Notes: a model not told the origin generated them from the sequence alone. Shown: positions 1 through 9,074, counted from the first letter of the stretch. The stretch is 64,000 bases of DNA from Rhodobacteraceae bacterium Alg238-R152 (GCA_900537125.1 UNRJ01000001.1:372001-436000), one strand, 5' to 3'. Made by a program: numbers and translations.

Positions 1-89
1 CGAGAAAGGCGCAAAAATAGCGCTACCACGCCGCGATAATGCATATTGGTTTTGCAAATTTGTCGGGGTGAAGCCTTGAAGTTATCAGG

Positions 90-1964
90 CTAGCTGGCCG
101 CCTTGAGGTCTTGAGGTGGCACAGTATCCCGCTCTTCCAGCATCTTGTCATAGCTGACCGACCGATTTCGGCCTGTGTTCTTGGCGTGAAGCAGAGCCTC
201 TTCCGCGCGTTGAAGCACAACGGTCGGGTCCAGATCGGAATTGGGAGCGGCGCAGGTGAGGCCGAAGCTTGCGGTGACACGCAGGCTGACATTGTTGGAG
301 CAGGTGGTTGTCATGGCTGCGATGCGGTGGCGGATGCGCTCCGCGACAACCATAGCATTTTCGCAAGTTGTATCAGGTAGGATCAAGACAAACTCTTCGC
401 CACCAAAACGGCAGACGCGGTCAGACCGGCGCAGGCGCGCACCCTGTACGAGCTCGGATACAGCCCGTAGCACATCATCTCCGGCCGGATGGCCATAGGT
501 GTCATTGACAGCTTTGAAGTGGTCGATGTCAAATAGAACCAATGAGATGCCTTGGTCAGAGAAGTCTTTCTCGCGCCAAGCGAGCGACACTTCGTTGTCA
601 TAGGCTTGGCGATTGAGCAGGCCGGTGAGGTGGTCTCGACTTGCCGTGTCGACCGCGTCTTGATGCAGTTGCTGAAGAGTGGCGCGGTCTCGGTCCAGCA
701 GTTCCGCACGGCCAATTGCGCCGGTGACACGGCGACCCACCTTCACGCTGTAGGCACAGATGAAGAGGACAAAAGCATAGTTCACAAGGTAAACGCCGGA
801 ATAAGTTTGACTGACCACAATGTCGTTTAGCGCAGCCAACAACGGTACCAGCCAGCCAAGCGTATAGAACCAAGCATCCTCCTGCCGCTTTACGATTGCC
901 CGGAAGCTGGTTGCCAAAATCAGAACAAATGTGACCACACAGTATAGCTGAACGTAGACAAGGTTGTTCGTGACAACAGGCAGGGGGGCGGTGAAGAGGA
1001 TTGCACAACCAAGCATGGCAATTACACCCGCGACAAGCGGGCCGCTGAGGTCGGAAAATCGACGCCACAAAAGGGTTTGGTGTAAGGCAAAACTGGCCCA
1101 CCCAATCAACAGTATACCTGCATATTCCAATCGGACGCGGAAACTGCGAACTTCTGGACCAAATTGTATTTCGAACATGCCAGCCAAGATCGTAGACCGC
1201 AGCAAAAAGGCAAAAGCGGCGATGGCCAGGATCAGTGTGGCGGGATCTTTGCGGTGCGCTAGGAAAAGAAACGAGTTCAACATGGCCGCAAACAGCGTGA
1301 TGCCCATGACGAGGCCATCAAGGATGTGTTCCATTTGGATGTCGGTTTGATAGGTTTCTGCATTCGCTATGAAAGGGGCTCGCAAGATGCCACCATAGCT
1401 TTGAATTTCTTTGCGCACATGAACCACTAGATAGCCGTCACCCTGAAAGTCTAGGGGGTAGGCGAGTTTGGTGGTCGAGGACTGGATTGGGCCAGTCATT
1501 TCGCCGCTGCCGCCTATCTTCTCAGCCTTGTCTGGGCTGTTGGCTGGCACCCAGAAAACATCGTAGGCATCAGCCACGCGAGGAAAGGCGACCACAAGGG
1601 AGACATCTTTGGAATAGGGCAGCGTGAGCTGAATGACATAGGTTGCGTAGCCATGGGCATAGGGGTTCTGCTCAATGTTCTCCACGACGAGTCCCCAATC
1701 AAGGGGGACTTGCTGGGTGCCCAATTGATCACTGGTGGCGGCTTTGACCGCCTCGGAAGGCGACAAGCGTGTGCCAAATTGGAACCACCAGTCTCCGCGC
1801 AGTATGGCCTTTTTATGAGTGTCGAACGGAAATTCTGAGAGGTTTTGGACCGGCGGGGTACTTTGCTCCGCATGCACCGCAGGAGAACTCAAAAGCGACA
1901 GAAAAACACACGCAATCACAACCTTAACGGCGTGAGAAAATACATGTGCAAGCCTGAAGTGCAT
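90..1964 (-). CDS. 7TMR-DISM diguanylate cyclase (GGEEF)
   Basis: Membrane sensor expected to make cyclic di-GMP from two GTP. The 624-residue protein starts with a signal peptide (cut near residue 32), followed by a periplasmic domain of about 180 residues of the 7TMR-DISM extracellular type. About seven hydrophobic segments lie between roughly 215 and 410, then a short linker and a GGDEF domain from about 440. The active-site loop reads GGEEF (521-525), a functional variant, and an intact RxxD inhibitory site (RRSD, 512-515) lies five residues upstream, so product inhibition is expected. The periplasmic domain suggests it senses an external ligand, probably a carbohydrate as proposed for the family; the ligand is not evident. 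It is transcribed alone towards the window edge. The GGDEF assignment is certain and the DISM assignment probable. Confidence 0.9.
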   Translation of the reverse strand: MHFRLAHVFSHAVKVVIACVFLSLLSSPAVHAEQSTPPVQNLSEFPFDTHKKAILRGDWWFQFGTRLSPSEAVKAATSDQLGTQQVPLDWGLVVENIEQNPYAHGYATYVIQLTLPYSKDVSLVVAFPRVADAYDVFWVPANSPDKAEKIGGSGEMTGPIQSSTTKLAYPLDFQGDGYLVVHVRKEIQSYGGILRAPFIANAETYQTDIQMEHILDGLVMGITLFAAMLNSFLFLAHRKDPATLILAIAAFAFLLRSTILAGMFEIQFGPEVRSFRVRLEYAGILLIGWASFALHQTLLWRRFSDLSGPLVAGVIAMLGCAILFTAPLPVVTNNLVYVQLYCVVTFVLILATSFRAIVKRQEDAWFYTLGWLVPLLAALNDIVVSQTYSGVYLVNYAFVLFICAYSVKVGRRVTGAIGRAELLDRDRATLQQLHQDAVDTASRDHLTGLLNRQAYDNEVSLAWREKDFSDQGISLVLFDIDHFKAVNDTYGHPAGDDVLRAVSELVQGARLRRSDRVCRFGGEEFVLILPDTTCENAMVVAERIRHRIAAMTTTCSNNVSLRVTASFGLTCAAPNSDLDPTVVLQRAEEALLHAKNTGRNRSVSYDKMLEERDTVPPQDLKAAS

Positions 1965-2144
1965 GGTCCTGGATCTCGTCTTTTTGCGCCTGAGAAGTAA
2001 TGAGGCAGAGGACTTAAGTGCGGCTTAATCCAAGATCAAGATAGCCAGCAATGGCCCTCGCAAAATGAACGGGAATTGGATCAAACTTTAGTTGTGTCGC
2101 AACGTTTTGCTGAACGCGCTAACCGTGGGACGCAACATCAGTGG

Positions 2145-2564
2145 TCAGCTGGCATGTTTGAGCAGTTGGTCAAGGGTTGATTGCGGCAAGCCCAGTATCG
2201 ACAACGCCTGTTCCTCGCTGTCTTGAATAATTGGCACGACGGAGGGGAATGGCTCCCAGCTGCGCAAGGCAAGTTGGGCCAGCCTTTTGCCAATTTCCGT
2301 TGGCGCGTGGTAGACAATCAGGGTTTGTGCATTGTTGCCGGAAAAAGCTTCAGCTTTCAAAGCTTGGGCTTTCATCAGTTCGAGATAGTCTTCGTCCCAG
2401 CCGGTCACTTTGCTGAGATCCACCAACTGTTTTTGACCGGGGCGAAATTCTGGGTGTTGGGCATAGGATGCAAAAGCTTGCAACGTGTCAGACATTTTGG
2501 CGTGACCGTCGTAGCGGACATAGACCAATCCGATGGAGGGGATGATCCGAAAACTCACTGACAA
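2145..2564 (-). CDS. conserved hypothetical protein, possible SpoIIAA/STAS-like fold
   Basis: A 139-residue soluble protein without signal peptide or membrane segment. It opens with alternating hydrophobic strands (SVSFRIIPSIGLVYVRYDGH), then has helix-rich stretches and a central strand ending at LIVYHAP. The pattern of an opening strand pair, a mid-protein VDLS strand and amphipathic helices resembles small SpoIIAA-like or STAS-like proteins of alphaproteobacteria, but I cannot name a family with confidence. It lies downstream of mmsA on the same strand, but a strong terminator (2589-2615) separates them, so it probably has its own promoter. Function unknown. Confidence 0.7.
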   Translation of the reverse strand: MSVSFRIIPSIGLVYVRYDGHAKMSDTLQAFASYAQHPEFRPGQKQLVDLSKVTGWDEDYLELMKAQALKAEAFSGNNAQTLIVYHAPTEIGKRLAQLALRSWEPFPSVVPIIQDSEEQALSILGLPQSTLDQLLKHAS

Positions 2565-2588
2565 GATGGCATGCTCCTCTGACCAAAA

Positions 2589-2615
2589 AAACGGGCGACA
2601 CGGAGCCGCCCGTTT
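2589..2615 (-). terminator. rho-independent terminator of mmsA
   Basis: Inverted repeat AAACGGGCG/CGCCCGTTT (2589-2597 and 2607-2615), followed on the minus strand by a run of seven T (complement of 2585-2591). It lies about 30 nt after the mmsA stop and ends that transcript before the next minus-strand gene. Confidence 0.85.
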
Positions 2616-2646
2616 GTATGCAAATGATCACAGAATTGGGTCTGGA

Positions 2647-4146
2647 TCAATCCATCTGCTTGAAGTGAAACTCGCCGCCTTCTTTGATGCCTGACGGCCA
2701 GCGGGAGGTCACGGTTTTGGTGCGCGTGTAGAACTTGAACGAGTCCGGTCCGTGCTGGTTCAAATCACCAAAGGCAGATTTTTTCCAACCACCAAAGGTG
2801 TGATAGGCCAGTGGCACAGGGATTGGCACGTTCACGCCAACCATGCCGACATTGATGCGGTTGGCAAAGTCACGGGCGGTGTCGCCATCGCGGGTGTAGA
2901 TCGCAGTGCCGTTGCCGTACTCGTGATCCATCGCCAGACCCAGTGCTTCCTCATAAGACTGCGCGCGCACCATGGACAGAACCGGGCCGAAGATTTCGGT
3001 CTTGTAGATGTCCATGTCTTTGGTGACGTTGTCAAACAGGTGTGGACCCACAAAGAAGCCGTCTTCGTAGCCCTGCAGGCTGAAGTCGCGGCCATCAACC
3101 ACAAGGTCTGCACCTTGGTCGACACCGGTCTGTACCAGACGCAGGATGTTTTCCTGCGCGGCTTTGGTTACAACAGGACCGTAGTCCACATCGTCGCCCG
3201 CGGTGTACGGCGCGATTTTCAGTTTTTCGATGCGTGGGATCAGTTTGTCGCGCAACTTGTCAGCGGTTTCTTCACCCACAGGCACGGCCACGGAGATTGC
3301 CATGCAGCGTTCACCAGCGGCGCCATAACCCGCGCCAACCAGTGCGTCTGCAGCTTGGTCCAGATCGGCGTCCGGCATGATGATCATGTGGTTTTTCGCA
3401 CCACCGAAGCACTGAACGCGCTTACCCTGAGCACAACCGGTGCCATAGATGTATTCGGCAATTGGGGTGGAGCCCACAAAGCCGACGGACTGGATGATTG
3501 GATCATAGAGGATCGCGTCCACGGCTTCTTTGTCGCCGTTCACAACTTGAATGATGCCCTTTGGCAAACCGGCTTCTTCGAGCAGTTCCGCCAGCATCAG
3601 CGGTACGGATGGGGCACGCTCTGAAGGCTTCAGGATGAAGGCGTTGCCACAGGCAATTGCTGGGGCAAACATCCACATTGGGATCATCGCAGGGAAGTTG
3701 AACGGGGTGATGCCCGCAGTCACGCCAAGCGCCTGACGCATAGAGTAAATATCAATGCCGGGGCCTGCTGCGTCGGTGTATTCACCTTTCAACATCTGCG
3801 GTGCGGCGATGCAGTATTCTGCCACTTCCAGACCGCGCTGGATGTCACCTTTGGCATCCGGGAAAGTTTTGCCGTGCTCACGGCTCAGTGCCTCAGCCAG
3901 CTTGTCCATGTCGCGGTTCAGCAGATCAACAAACTTCATCAGCACGCGTGCGCGGCGCTGAGGGTTTACGGCGGCCCAAGCAGGCTGTGCAGCTTGTGCG
4001 GCGGCGACGGCGATGTCCATCTCAGCCTTGTTGGCCAAAGGCACTTTGGCCTGAACTTCACCCGTTGCTGGGTTATAGACATCGGCAAAACGGCCCGACG
4101 TCCCTTTGACGTGTTCGCCGTTGATGAAATGAGTCAACTCTTGCAT
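2647..4146 (-). CDS. mmsA: CoA-acylating methylmalonate-semialdehyde dehydrogenase
   Basis: Oxidises methylmalonate semialdehyde (or malonate semialdehyde) to propionyl-CoA or acetyl-CoA with NAD and CoA, in valine, inositol and pyrimidine breakdown. The 499-residue length is typical. The whole aldehyde dehydrogenase fold is present: a cofactor region with ITPFNFPAMIPMWM, the GFVGSTPIAEYIY loop, and the catalytic cysteine in GERCMAISVAV. GERCMA, rather than the usual GQxC of other aldehyde dehydrogenases, is characteristic of the MmsA family. The start ATG has a strong AGGAGG site. A LysR-type gene diverges from it across about 100 nt, suggesting local control. Its own terminator follows, so it appears monocistronic. 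Confidence 0.97.
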   Translation of the reverse strand: MQELTHFINGEHVKGTSGRFADVYNPATGEVQAKVPLANKAEMDIAVAAAQAAQPAWAAVNPQRRARVLMKFVDLLNRDMDKLAEALSREHGKTFPDAKGDIQRGLEVAEYCIAAPQMLKGEYTDAAGPGIDIYSMRQALGVTAGITPFNFPAMIPMWMFAPAIACGNAFILKPSERAPSVPLMLAELLEEAGLPKGIIQVVNGDKEAVDAILYDPIIQSVGFVGSTPIAEYIYGTGCAQGKRVQCFGGAKNHMIIMPDADLDQAADALVGAGYGAAGERCMAISVAVPVGEETADKLRDKLIPRIEKLKIAPYTAGDDVDYGPVVTKAAQENILRLVQTGVDQGADLVVDGRDFSLQGYEDGFFVGPHLFDNVTKDMDIYKTEIFGPVLSMVRAQSYEEALGLAMDHEYGNGTAIYTRDGDTARDFANRINVGMVGVNVPIPVPLAYHTFGGWKKSAFGDLNQHGPDSFKFYTRTKTVTSRWPSGIKEGGEFHFKQMD

Positions 4147-4178
4147 GGCATCCTCCTATGACATTTGCGGAAAGAATA

Positions 4179-4233
4179 GGCTTGCAAAAATCAACGGAAA
4201 AGAGGCAACTGTTCAAAACGGCTTTGCAAAAAT
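4179..4233. promoter_or_regulatory. direct repeats in the mmsA/LysR divergent promoter
   Basis: Two copies of GGCTT(T)GCAAAAAT, at 4179-4191 and 4220-4233, lie in the 100-nt gap between divergent mmsA and the LysR gene. Their starts are 41 bp apart, about four helical turns. This spacing would suit a cooperative regulator bound on one DNA face; assigning the neighbouring LysR protein is inference. Confidence 0.35.
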
Positions 4234-4246
4234 ATGTGAGGGTAGC

Positions 4247-5143
4247 ATGGCGGCACATTGGGATGACTTGCGGGTATTTCTGGCGGTGGCACGTGAAGAG
4301 AGCTTGTCTGCAGCTGGTCGGCGCTTGCAGGTGGACCCTGCGACTGTGGGGCGGCGAGTGGCGCGATTGGAGACGGCGTTTGAATCGCCTTTGTTTGTCA
4401 AATCCCCTACTGGCTATGCGTTAACGGATGCGGGGCAACGGTTGATGGGGCATGCGCTGCGGGTTGAACAGAGTTTGCAGGAAGCCACCGAAGAGATGGT
4501 GGGTCAAAGCTCTGGATTGTCGGGACAAATTCGCATTGGCGCGCCGGATGGGGTGGCCAACTATTTATTGCCAGCGGTGTGTGGGCGGATTGCGAAAGAG
4601 AACCCTGACCTGGACATTCAGATTGTGGCCTTGCCGCGTGTTGTGAGCCTTTCGCGTCGGGAAGCAGATTTGGTTGTGGCTGTAAGCGCACCAACGGCGG
4701 GGCGGCTGACCGTGCAGAAGATTACCGACTATAAATTACATCTGGCAGCTGCGAGATGGTACCTGCGTAACCGTCCCAAAATCACCTGTGTTGAAGACCT
4801 CAAAGATCATTTGGTAACAGGATATATTCCGGACATGATTTTTGACAAAGAATTGGACTACCTCAGCGAAATTGGCATTGATCGTGTGCGGCTGGCCTCC
4901 AACTCGGCATCGGTGCAATTCAACTGGGTGCGCAGTGGCGCGGGCATTGGTGTCGTGCATGACTTTGCGATTCCTTGGGGACGTGGCGTGGTCAAGGTTT
5001 TGAAGGAGGAAGTCAGCCTGACGCGCAGTTTCTATCTCATCCGCCACGCAGACGACCGGCGTCTTGAGCGGTTGAATCGCTTTTCGGAGGCGCTGTGTGA
5101 GGGCATGCGGCAAGAGGTGGCGCACCTAGAAGGTCAAACTTGA
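4247..5143 (+). CDS. LysR family transcriptional regulator
   Basis: A 298-residue protein with an N-terminal winged helix-turn-helix (WDDLRVFLAVAREESLSAAG, then a recognition helix around VDPATVGRRVARLE), a linker helix, and a periplasmic-binding-like effector domain from about residue 90. The frame stays open upstream to 4145, but that would overlap mmsA; ATG 4247, preceded by GAGGG and starting directly with the conserved WDDLRVF segment, is the better start. It is divergent from mmsA and shares a promoter gap with paired direct repeats, so control of mmsA is a reasonable guess. The effector is unknown. Confidence 0.92.
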   Translation: MAAHWDDLRVFLAVAREESLSAAGRRLQVDPATVGRRVARLETAFESPLFVKSPTGYALTDAGQRLMGHALRVEQSLQEATEEMVGQSSGLSGQIRIGAPDGVANYLLPAVCGRIAKENPDLDIQIVALPRVVSLSRREADLVVAVSAPTAGRLTVQKITDYKLHLAAARWYLRNRPKITCVEDLKDHLVTGYIPDMIFDKELDYLSEIGIDRVRLASNSASVQFNWVRSGAGIGVVHDFAIPWGRGVVKVLKEEVSLTRSFYLIRHADDRRLERLNRFSEALCEGMRQEVAHLEGQT

Positions 5144-5210
5144 CAAGCGCTTAGGATGCGGCGACGCTGATCACTGGGAGCGCTACAACAAGTTCAAAGC
5201 GGAGGTTGCC

Positions 5211-5645
5211 ATGCTCGTACACCAAATTCTCAAGTCCAAAGGCTCTGAAGGAGTCTTGACGGTTAAACCGGGAACCTTGGTGGAGGAAGCAGCCAAAATC
5301 CTTTCTGACAAAGGAATTGGTACGGTTGTGGTTTCGCCCGACGGCAATACTTTGGCGGGCATCTTGTCAGAACGCGACATTGTGCGCGAATTGGCCAAAC
5401 GCGGCGCGGGATGCATGTCGGACAAGATCGACGATTACATGACCACCGAACTTGTGACCTGTAGTCGCAGCGATGATGCGGTTTGGGTGCTTGAAAGGAT
5501 GACCAAAGGGCGGTTCCGCCACATGCCGGTTGTGGAAGACGGCAAACTCGTGGGCCTTGTTTCCTTGGGCGATACCGTGAAAGCGCGGTTGTCAGAACTG
5601 GCCATGGAGAAAGACGCGCTTGAAGGTATGATCATGGGGCATTAA
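5211..5645 (+). CDS. tandem CBS-domain protein
   Basis: A 144-residue protein made almost only of two CBS motifs: residues about 8-65 (ending GILSERDIVRELAKRG) and about 75-132 (MTTELVTCSRSDD through RHMPVVEDGKLVGLVSLGDTVK). Such stand-alone CBS pairs bind adenosine nucleotides (AMP, ATP, NADH or SAM) and regulate partner enzymes or transporters. There is no catalytic or membrane domain. The gene sits 120 nt before coaD on the same strand; whether the two are cotranscribed is unclear. Partner unknown. Confidence 0.9.
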   Translation: MLVHQILKSKGSEGVLTVKPGTLVEEAAKILSDKGIGTVVVSPDGNTLAGILSERDIVRELAKRGAGCMSDKIDDYMTTELVTCSRSDDAVWVLERMTKGRFRHMPVVEDGKLVGLVSLGDTVKARLSELAMEKDALEGMIMGH

Positions 5646-5764
5646 TGCCCTTCCGTCACGTCTTTGCCCCGCAGTACTACCTACGGCTTAATGATGCCTT
5701 GCAAATGGCTGCGCAATAATGTTGCGTGCGCATAGAACCACAAGACTCATCGGGGGAGGCTGAT

Positions 5765-6262
5765 ATGCGCACCGCACTTTACCCAGGCACGTTTGACCCT
5801 ATCACATTGGGACATATAGATATTATCCGCCGGGCCGCCGTTTTGGTGGATCGGTTGGTGATAGGGGTTGCGATCAATCGTGACAAAGGCCCGATGTTTG
5901 ATCTTGAAGAGCGGGTGGAGATGATCGAAGGCGAATGTGCCAAGCTCTCCAAAGAGACCGGCACTGAGATCATTGCGCATCCGTTTGAAAACCTGCTGAT
6001 TGATTGTGCCAAAGAAGTTGGGGCGCAAATCATTGTGCGTGGATTGCGCGCGGTTACCGACTTTGAGTATGAATATCAAATGGTTGGCATGAACCGAGCG
6101 TTGGACAGCAGCATTGAGACTGTGTTCCTTATGGCTGACCTGAAACATCAGGCCATTGCCTCCAAGTTGGTCAAAGAGATTGCGCGGTTGGATGGGGATG
6201 TGTCCCAGTTTGTCACGCCAGCGGTGAACGCTGCGCTGCTCGAGCGGTTGGGCAAAACCTAA
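5765..6262 (+). CDS. coaD: phosphopantetheine adenylyltransferase
   Basis: Fourth step of coenzyme A synthesis: ATP plus 4'-phosphopantetheine gives dephospho-CoA and pyrophosphate. The 165-residue protein shows the nucleotidyltransferase signature YPGTFDPITLGH, with the TxGH motif at residues 14-17, the conserved RGLRAVTDFEYEYQM segment, and the IASKLVKEIA motif near residue 130 equivalent to ISSTxVR. An in-frame ATG lies at 5726, but ATG 5765 has the GGGAGG site and begins exactly at the conserved N-terminus. Standard length, no oddity. Confidence 0.97.
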   Translation: MRTALYPGTFDPITLGHIDIIRRAAVLVDRLVIGVAINRDKGPMFDLEERVEMIEGECAKLSKETGTEIIAHPFENLLIDCAKEVGAQIIVRGLRAVTDFEYEYQMVGMNRALDSSIETVFLMADLKHQAIASKLVKEIARLDGDVSQFVTPAVNAALLERLGKT

Positions 6263-6305
6263 GCTGCGGCACGCACATTAACGCCAAATTTTCGGGTCAA
6301 AAATA

Positions 6306-6349
6306 ACGTCGGTATTTTGTCTGTATCGCGACTGTTTTTGAACGGTGCG
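6306..6349 (+). repeat. 44-nt dispersed intergenic repeat, copy A
   Basis: A 44-nt segment between coaD and the DUF808 gene matches 51684-51727 at 36 of 44 positions without gaps. The core TTTTGTCTGTATCGC is identical in both, as are the ACGTCGG start and the GGTGCG end. Both copies lie just downstream of plus-strand genes and in the same orientation. No coding function is apparent. Confidence 0.75.
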
Positions 6350-6487
6350 ATTTTGCGCGCACAGGTGTGACCGCGCCGCACGCTGCAACGCCTTGGTGTG
6401 CAACAGCTCTTTGCAAATCTGCTCTGGTGAGGCATGAAGAGCCAACAGGACAGATAGCCTCAGATTGAGGCAATGGGAGTGCGTAAG

Positions 6488-7462
6488 ATGGCAGGCGGTT
6501 TGCTGGCGTTGTTGGATGATGTGGCAGCAATTGCCAAAGTGGCGGCGGCCTCGATTGATGATGTGGCGGCGGGTGCGGCCAAGGCCAGTGCCAAAGCAGC
6601 CGGTGCGGTGATTGATGACGCGGCAGTGACACCAAAATACGTGCAAGGCTTTGAAGCCAAGCGTGAGCTGCCGATCATCTGGAAAATTGCCAAAGGCTCG
6701 ATCAAAAACAAACTGCTGATCCTGCTGCCTGCGGCGCTGCTTCTGGCCAATTTTGCGCCGTGGCTGATTTCACCTCTGTTGATGATTGGCGGGGCCTATC
6801 TGTGTTTTGAGGGGGCCGAGAAGATATTCCACGTTTTGGTGCCACATGAAGCGCATCCCTCAGAAGTGTCTGAGGTGTCCGACGATCCAGCGCATCTTGA
6901 AGAGAAAAAAGCTGCCGGGGCGATCAAGACCGACTTTATCCTGTCGGCAGAGATCATGACCATCATTCTGTCGGGTATCCCTGAGAGCAATTTCTGGATG
7001 GAAGCGGCGACGTTGGCCTTGGCTGGTGTTGGCATTACCGTGGCGGTCTATGGCTCCGTGGCGCTGATTGTGAAAATGGATGACGTGGGTCTGGCAATGT
7101 ATGCCGGTGGGCGCTTGTCGCTGACACGCACATTGGGGCGTTGGCTGGTGCGGGGCATGCCGTATTTCATGAAGCTGCTGACCATCATTGGCACGGCGGC
7201 GATGCTGTGGGTGGGTGGCTCGATTGTGATCCACGGTATGGAAGAGCTGGGCTTTGGCTGGCTGGGTCATCATATCCACGATATCGCGCATCTGGTAGGG
7301 CACGCAGTGCCAGCGGCCTATGAGGGCTTTGTGGCCTGGACCACCAAAGCGGCGCTGGACGGCGTGTTTGGGGTTGCGTTGGGATTGGTGTTGATCCCAG
7401 TGGCCACCAAGGTGATTGCGCCGATTTGGGGGGCGGTTACAGGGAAGAAGGCGGCGCATTGA
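6488..7462 (+). CDS. DUF808 (YedI-like) inner-membrane protein
   Basis: A 324-residue integral membrane protein of the DUF808 family, whose E. coli member is YedI. It starts with the family's MAGGLLALLDDVAAIAKVAA helix, followed by an Ala-rich stretch and VQGFEAKRELPIIWKIAKGSIKNK, both typical. About six to eight hydrophobic segments follow, from LLILLPAALLLANF to the C-terminal GVALGLVLIPVATKV. Function is not established in the family. An ATG lies five codons upstream at 6473, but 6488 has GGGAG at good distance and matches the family N-terminus. The next gene starts directly after the stop codon. Confidence 0.9.
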   Translation: MAGGLLALLDDVAAIAKVAAASIDDVAAGAAKASAKAAGAVIDDAAVTPKYVQGFEAKRELPIIWKIAKGSIKNKLLILLPAALLLANFAPWLISPLLMIGGAYLCFEGAEKIFHVLVPHEAHPSEVSEVSDDPAHLEEKKAAGAIKTDFILSAEIMTIILSGIPESNFWMEAATLALAGVGITVAVYGSVALIVKMDDVGLAMYAGGRLSLTRTLGRWLVRGMPYFMKLLTIIGTAAMLWVGGSIVIHGMEELGFGWLGHHIHDIAHLVGHAVPAAYEGFVAWTTKAALDGVFGVALGLVLIPVATKVIAPIWGAVTGKKAAH

Positions 7463-7900
7463 GTGCGTGTTGATGTCGACCTGCCGGTGATCCGGGAAGT
7501 GCGTCCGTGGTACCAAAAATGGATCGGCACACGATTCAGTTATCCCGAGCGCCACATGCGGTTTATCACGGTTCCATCTGCGCGATCCGCGTTTGAACAA
7601 CGTATGTCTCTTGCGCCGCGCGCTCGGAGAGAGCTTTTGGTTTTCTTAAATTTGCGCCTGAAGATTGTCGAACGAGCAAAAGGCAGGTCCATAGGTTGTG
7701 TGGGAAGGCTCTATAATGTGCAGTCTGGTGAAAAACCCGAATATCTAAGGATGTCTGAGAGTGAGTTGAAGGATGTGCTGCAAGTCGTTGGTGGCGAAGT
7801 AGATGATCTCACCGAGATGGATGCGCGTTATGACCTGCGCGTGGATGTGGCGCGGGAGGCGCTTAAAGTTTTGGAACAGGCAGACGTGGCGCGAGGGTAG
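7463..7900 (+). CDS. hypothetical protein
   Basis: An open frame of 145 codons starting at a GTG that immediately follows the TGA of the DUF808 gene, which would allow translational coupling. The protein is basic in its first half (RPWYQKWIGTRF, RARRELLVFLNLRLKIVER) and acidic towards the end (GGEVDDLTEMDARYD). There is no signal peptide, membrane segment or motif I recognise. Codon use looks like neighbouring genes. If the GTG is wrong, in-frame ATGs at 7556 or 7604 are alternatives. Function unknown; moderately likely to be real. Confidence 0.5.
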   Translation: MRVDVDLPVIREVRPWYQKWIGTRFSYPERHMRFITVPSARSAFEQRMSLAPRARRELLVFLNLRLKIVERAKGRSIGCVGRLYNVQSGEKPEYLRMSESELKDVLQVVGGEVDDLTEMDARYDLRVDVAREALKVLEQADVARG

Positions 7901-8192
7901 TTTTTTCGTGGTGCACACGGGAGTATTCGTCCGGCACTATTAGCCAATGGCCGACTTTCCAGACTGGTCTCGGAGCGTCGTCCAATGCATGCGCTAAGGC
8001 ATTTGCATCTGTTTGGTTTGCCGGAACCAAGCTCCAACTCAAGGCCCGGAGAATTGGGATGCGAATACTCTTCATTCAGCCCTTCAAAACGGCTCGCTTG
8101 ATCGGGAGAATTTTTAAACGCGCATTTCAAATTTCCCCGGCCACCAAACACATTGCGGTGGACATGCCCTAAAACATGCCCATATAGGGCGC

Positions 8193-9074
8193 ATGCTCTC
8201 ACGCCCTTTCAAATACATCTGGCAGCACCTGCGCTACATACCGTTGTGGACTGCGCTCACCTATTCCAAGTGGCGTGGATTTGATGGGCGCGCGCGCAGT
8301 TTGGGCTATCTGATTGGCTGGGTCATGCGGTGGATCCCCATTGCGCGGCGGCGGTTTGACCGGGAGATCCTGCGGATTTACCCCGATATGGCGCGGGCAG
8401 AGCGATTGGCGCTCAGCCGTAAAATGGGCCAGAACATGGGGCGCACCTTGTTTGAGGTGTTTCACAACACCGGGTTTCAGGCTGGGCAAGAGCATTTTCA
8501 CATCTCCGGTCCGGGGCTGGAGGTTTTGGAAAAGATGCGGGCCGAGGGCAAAGGCGCCATTCTGGTGTCCGGGCATTTTGGCCAATGGGAAGCGGTGCGC
8601 GCGGTGCTCAAACACCGGGGCATGGAAACCGCTGGCGTGTATCGACGTCAGAGCAACCGGCACTACCAGCGGCTGTTGGAGCGGGGCATTGAACAGGGCG
8701 GCAAACCTGCGCTGACCACCGGGCCCAATGGCACCAAAGCCATGATCAAACACCTGCGGGCTGGCGGATTTGTGGCGATCCTACTGGACGAGAAAACCGT
8801 GGATGGCGAGATGATGCCGTTTCTGGGGTTTGACGCGCTGACCTCTTTGGCGGCGGCGCGGTTGGCGTTGAAATATGACGTGCCGTTGATGCCGGTGTTT
8901 GGCACGCGGCGGGACGACAGCAGCGACATTGATGTGGAATTTGAGGCGCCGATTGCGCCGAGTGATCCGCGCACCATGACCCAGGCGTTTAATGATAACC
9001 TGTCGGCGCGGATATTGGACAAGCCAGATCAATGGTATTGGCTGTTGCGGCGCTGGAAAGACATGCGGCGCTGA
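8193..9074 (+). CDS. LpxL/HtrB-type lysophospholipid/lipid A acyltransferase
   Basis: A 293-residue member of the bacterial lipid A biosynthesis acyltransferase family, which transfers a fatty acyl chain to lipid A precursors or related lipids at the inner membrane. The HxxxxE catalytic motif reads HFGQWE, inside the conserved GAILVSGHFGQWEA block. Further family blocks are YRRQSNRHY, the GFVAILLDEKTVDGEMMPFLG segment and a C-terminal DQWYWLLRRWK, equivalent to the usual PEQYxWxHxRFK. The first 50 residues contain a weak membrane-interacting helix. Exact substrate cannot be assigned. It converges on the PlsC-like gene. Confidence 0.88.
   Translation: MLSRPFKYIWQHLRYIPLWTALTYSKWRGFDGRARSLGYLIGWVMRWIPIARRRFDREILRIYPDMARAERLALSRKMGQNMGRTLFEVFHNTGFQAGQEHFHISGPGLEVLEKMRAEGKGAILVSGHFGQWEAVRAVLKHRGMETAGVYRRQSNRHYQRLLERGIEQGGKPALTTGPNGTKAMIKHLRAGGFVAILLDEKTVDGEMMPFLGFDALTSLAAARLALKYDVPLMPVFGTRRDDSSDIDVEFEAPIAPSDPRTMTQAFNDNLSARILDKPDQWYWLLRRWKDMRR

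Noticed and set aside
4145-4246. 34-residue N-terminal extension of the LysR protein
   Set aside because: Would overlap the start of mmsA and the promoter; ATG 4247 has a ribosome site and matches LysR proteins.
7921-8069. 9-bp inverted repeat GAGTATTCG/CGAATACTC, 131 bp apart, in the gap before the LpxL-like gene
   Set aside because: Match does not extend and the interval has no element features; a chance occurrence of this size is not surprising in 64 kb.
8166-8190. GCCCTA/TAGGGC hairpin just before the LpxL-like gene
   Set aside because: Only 6 bp with a 13-nt loop and no T run; not a terminator and no known riboswitch.
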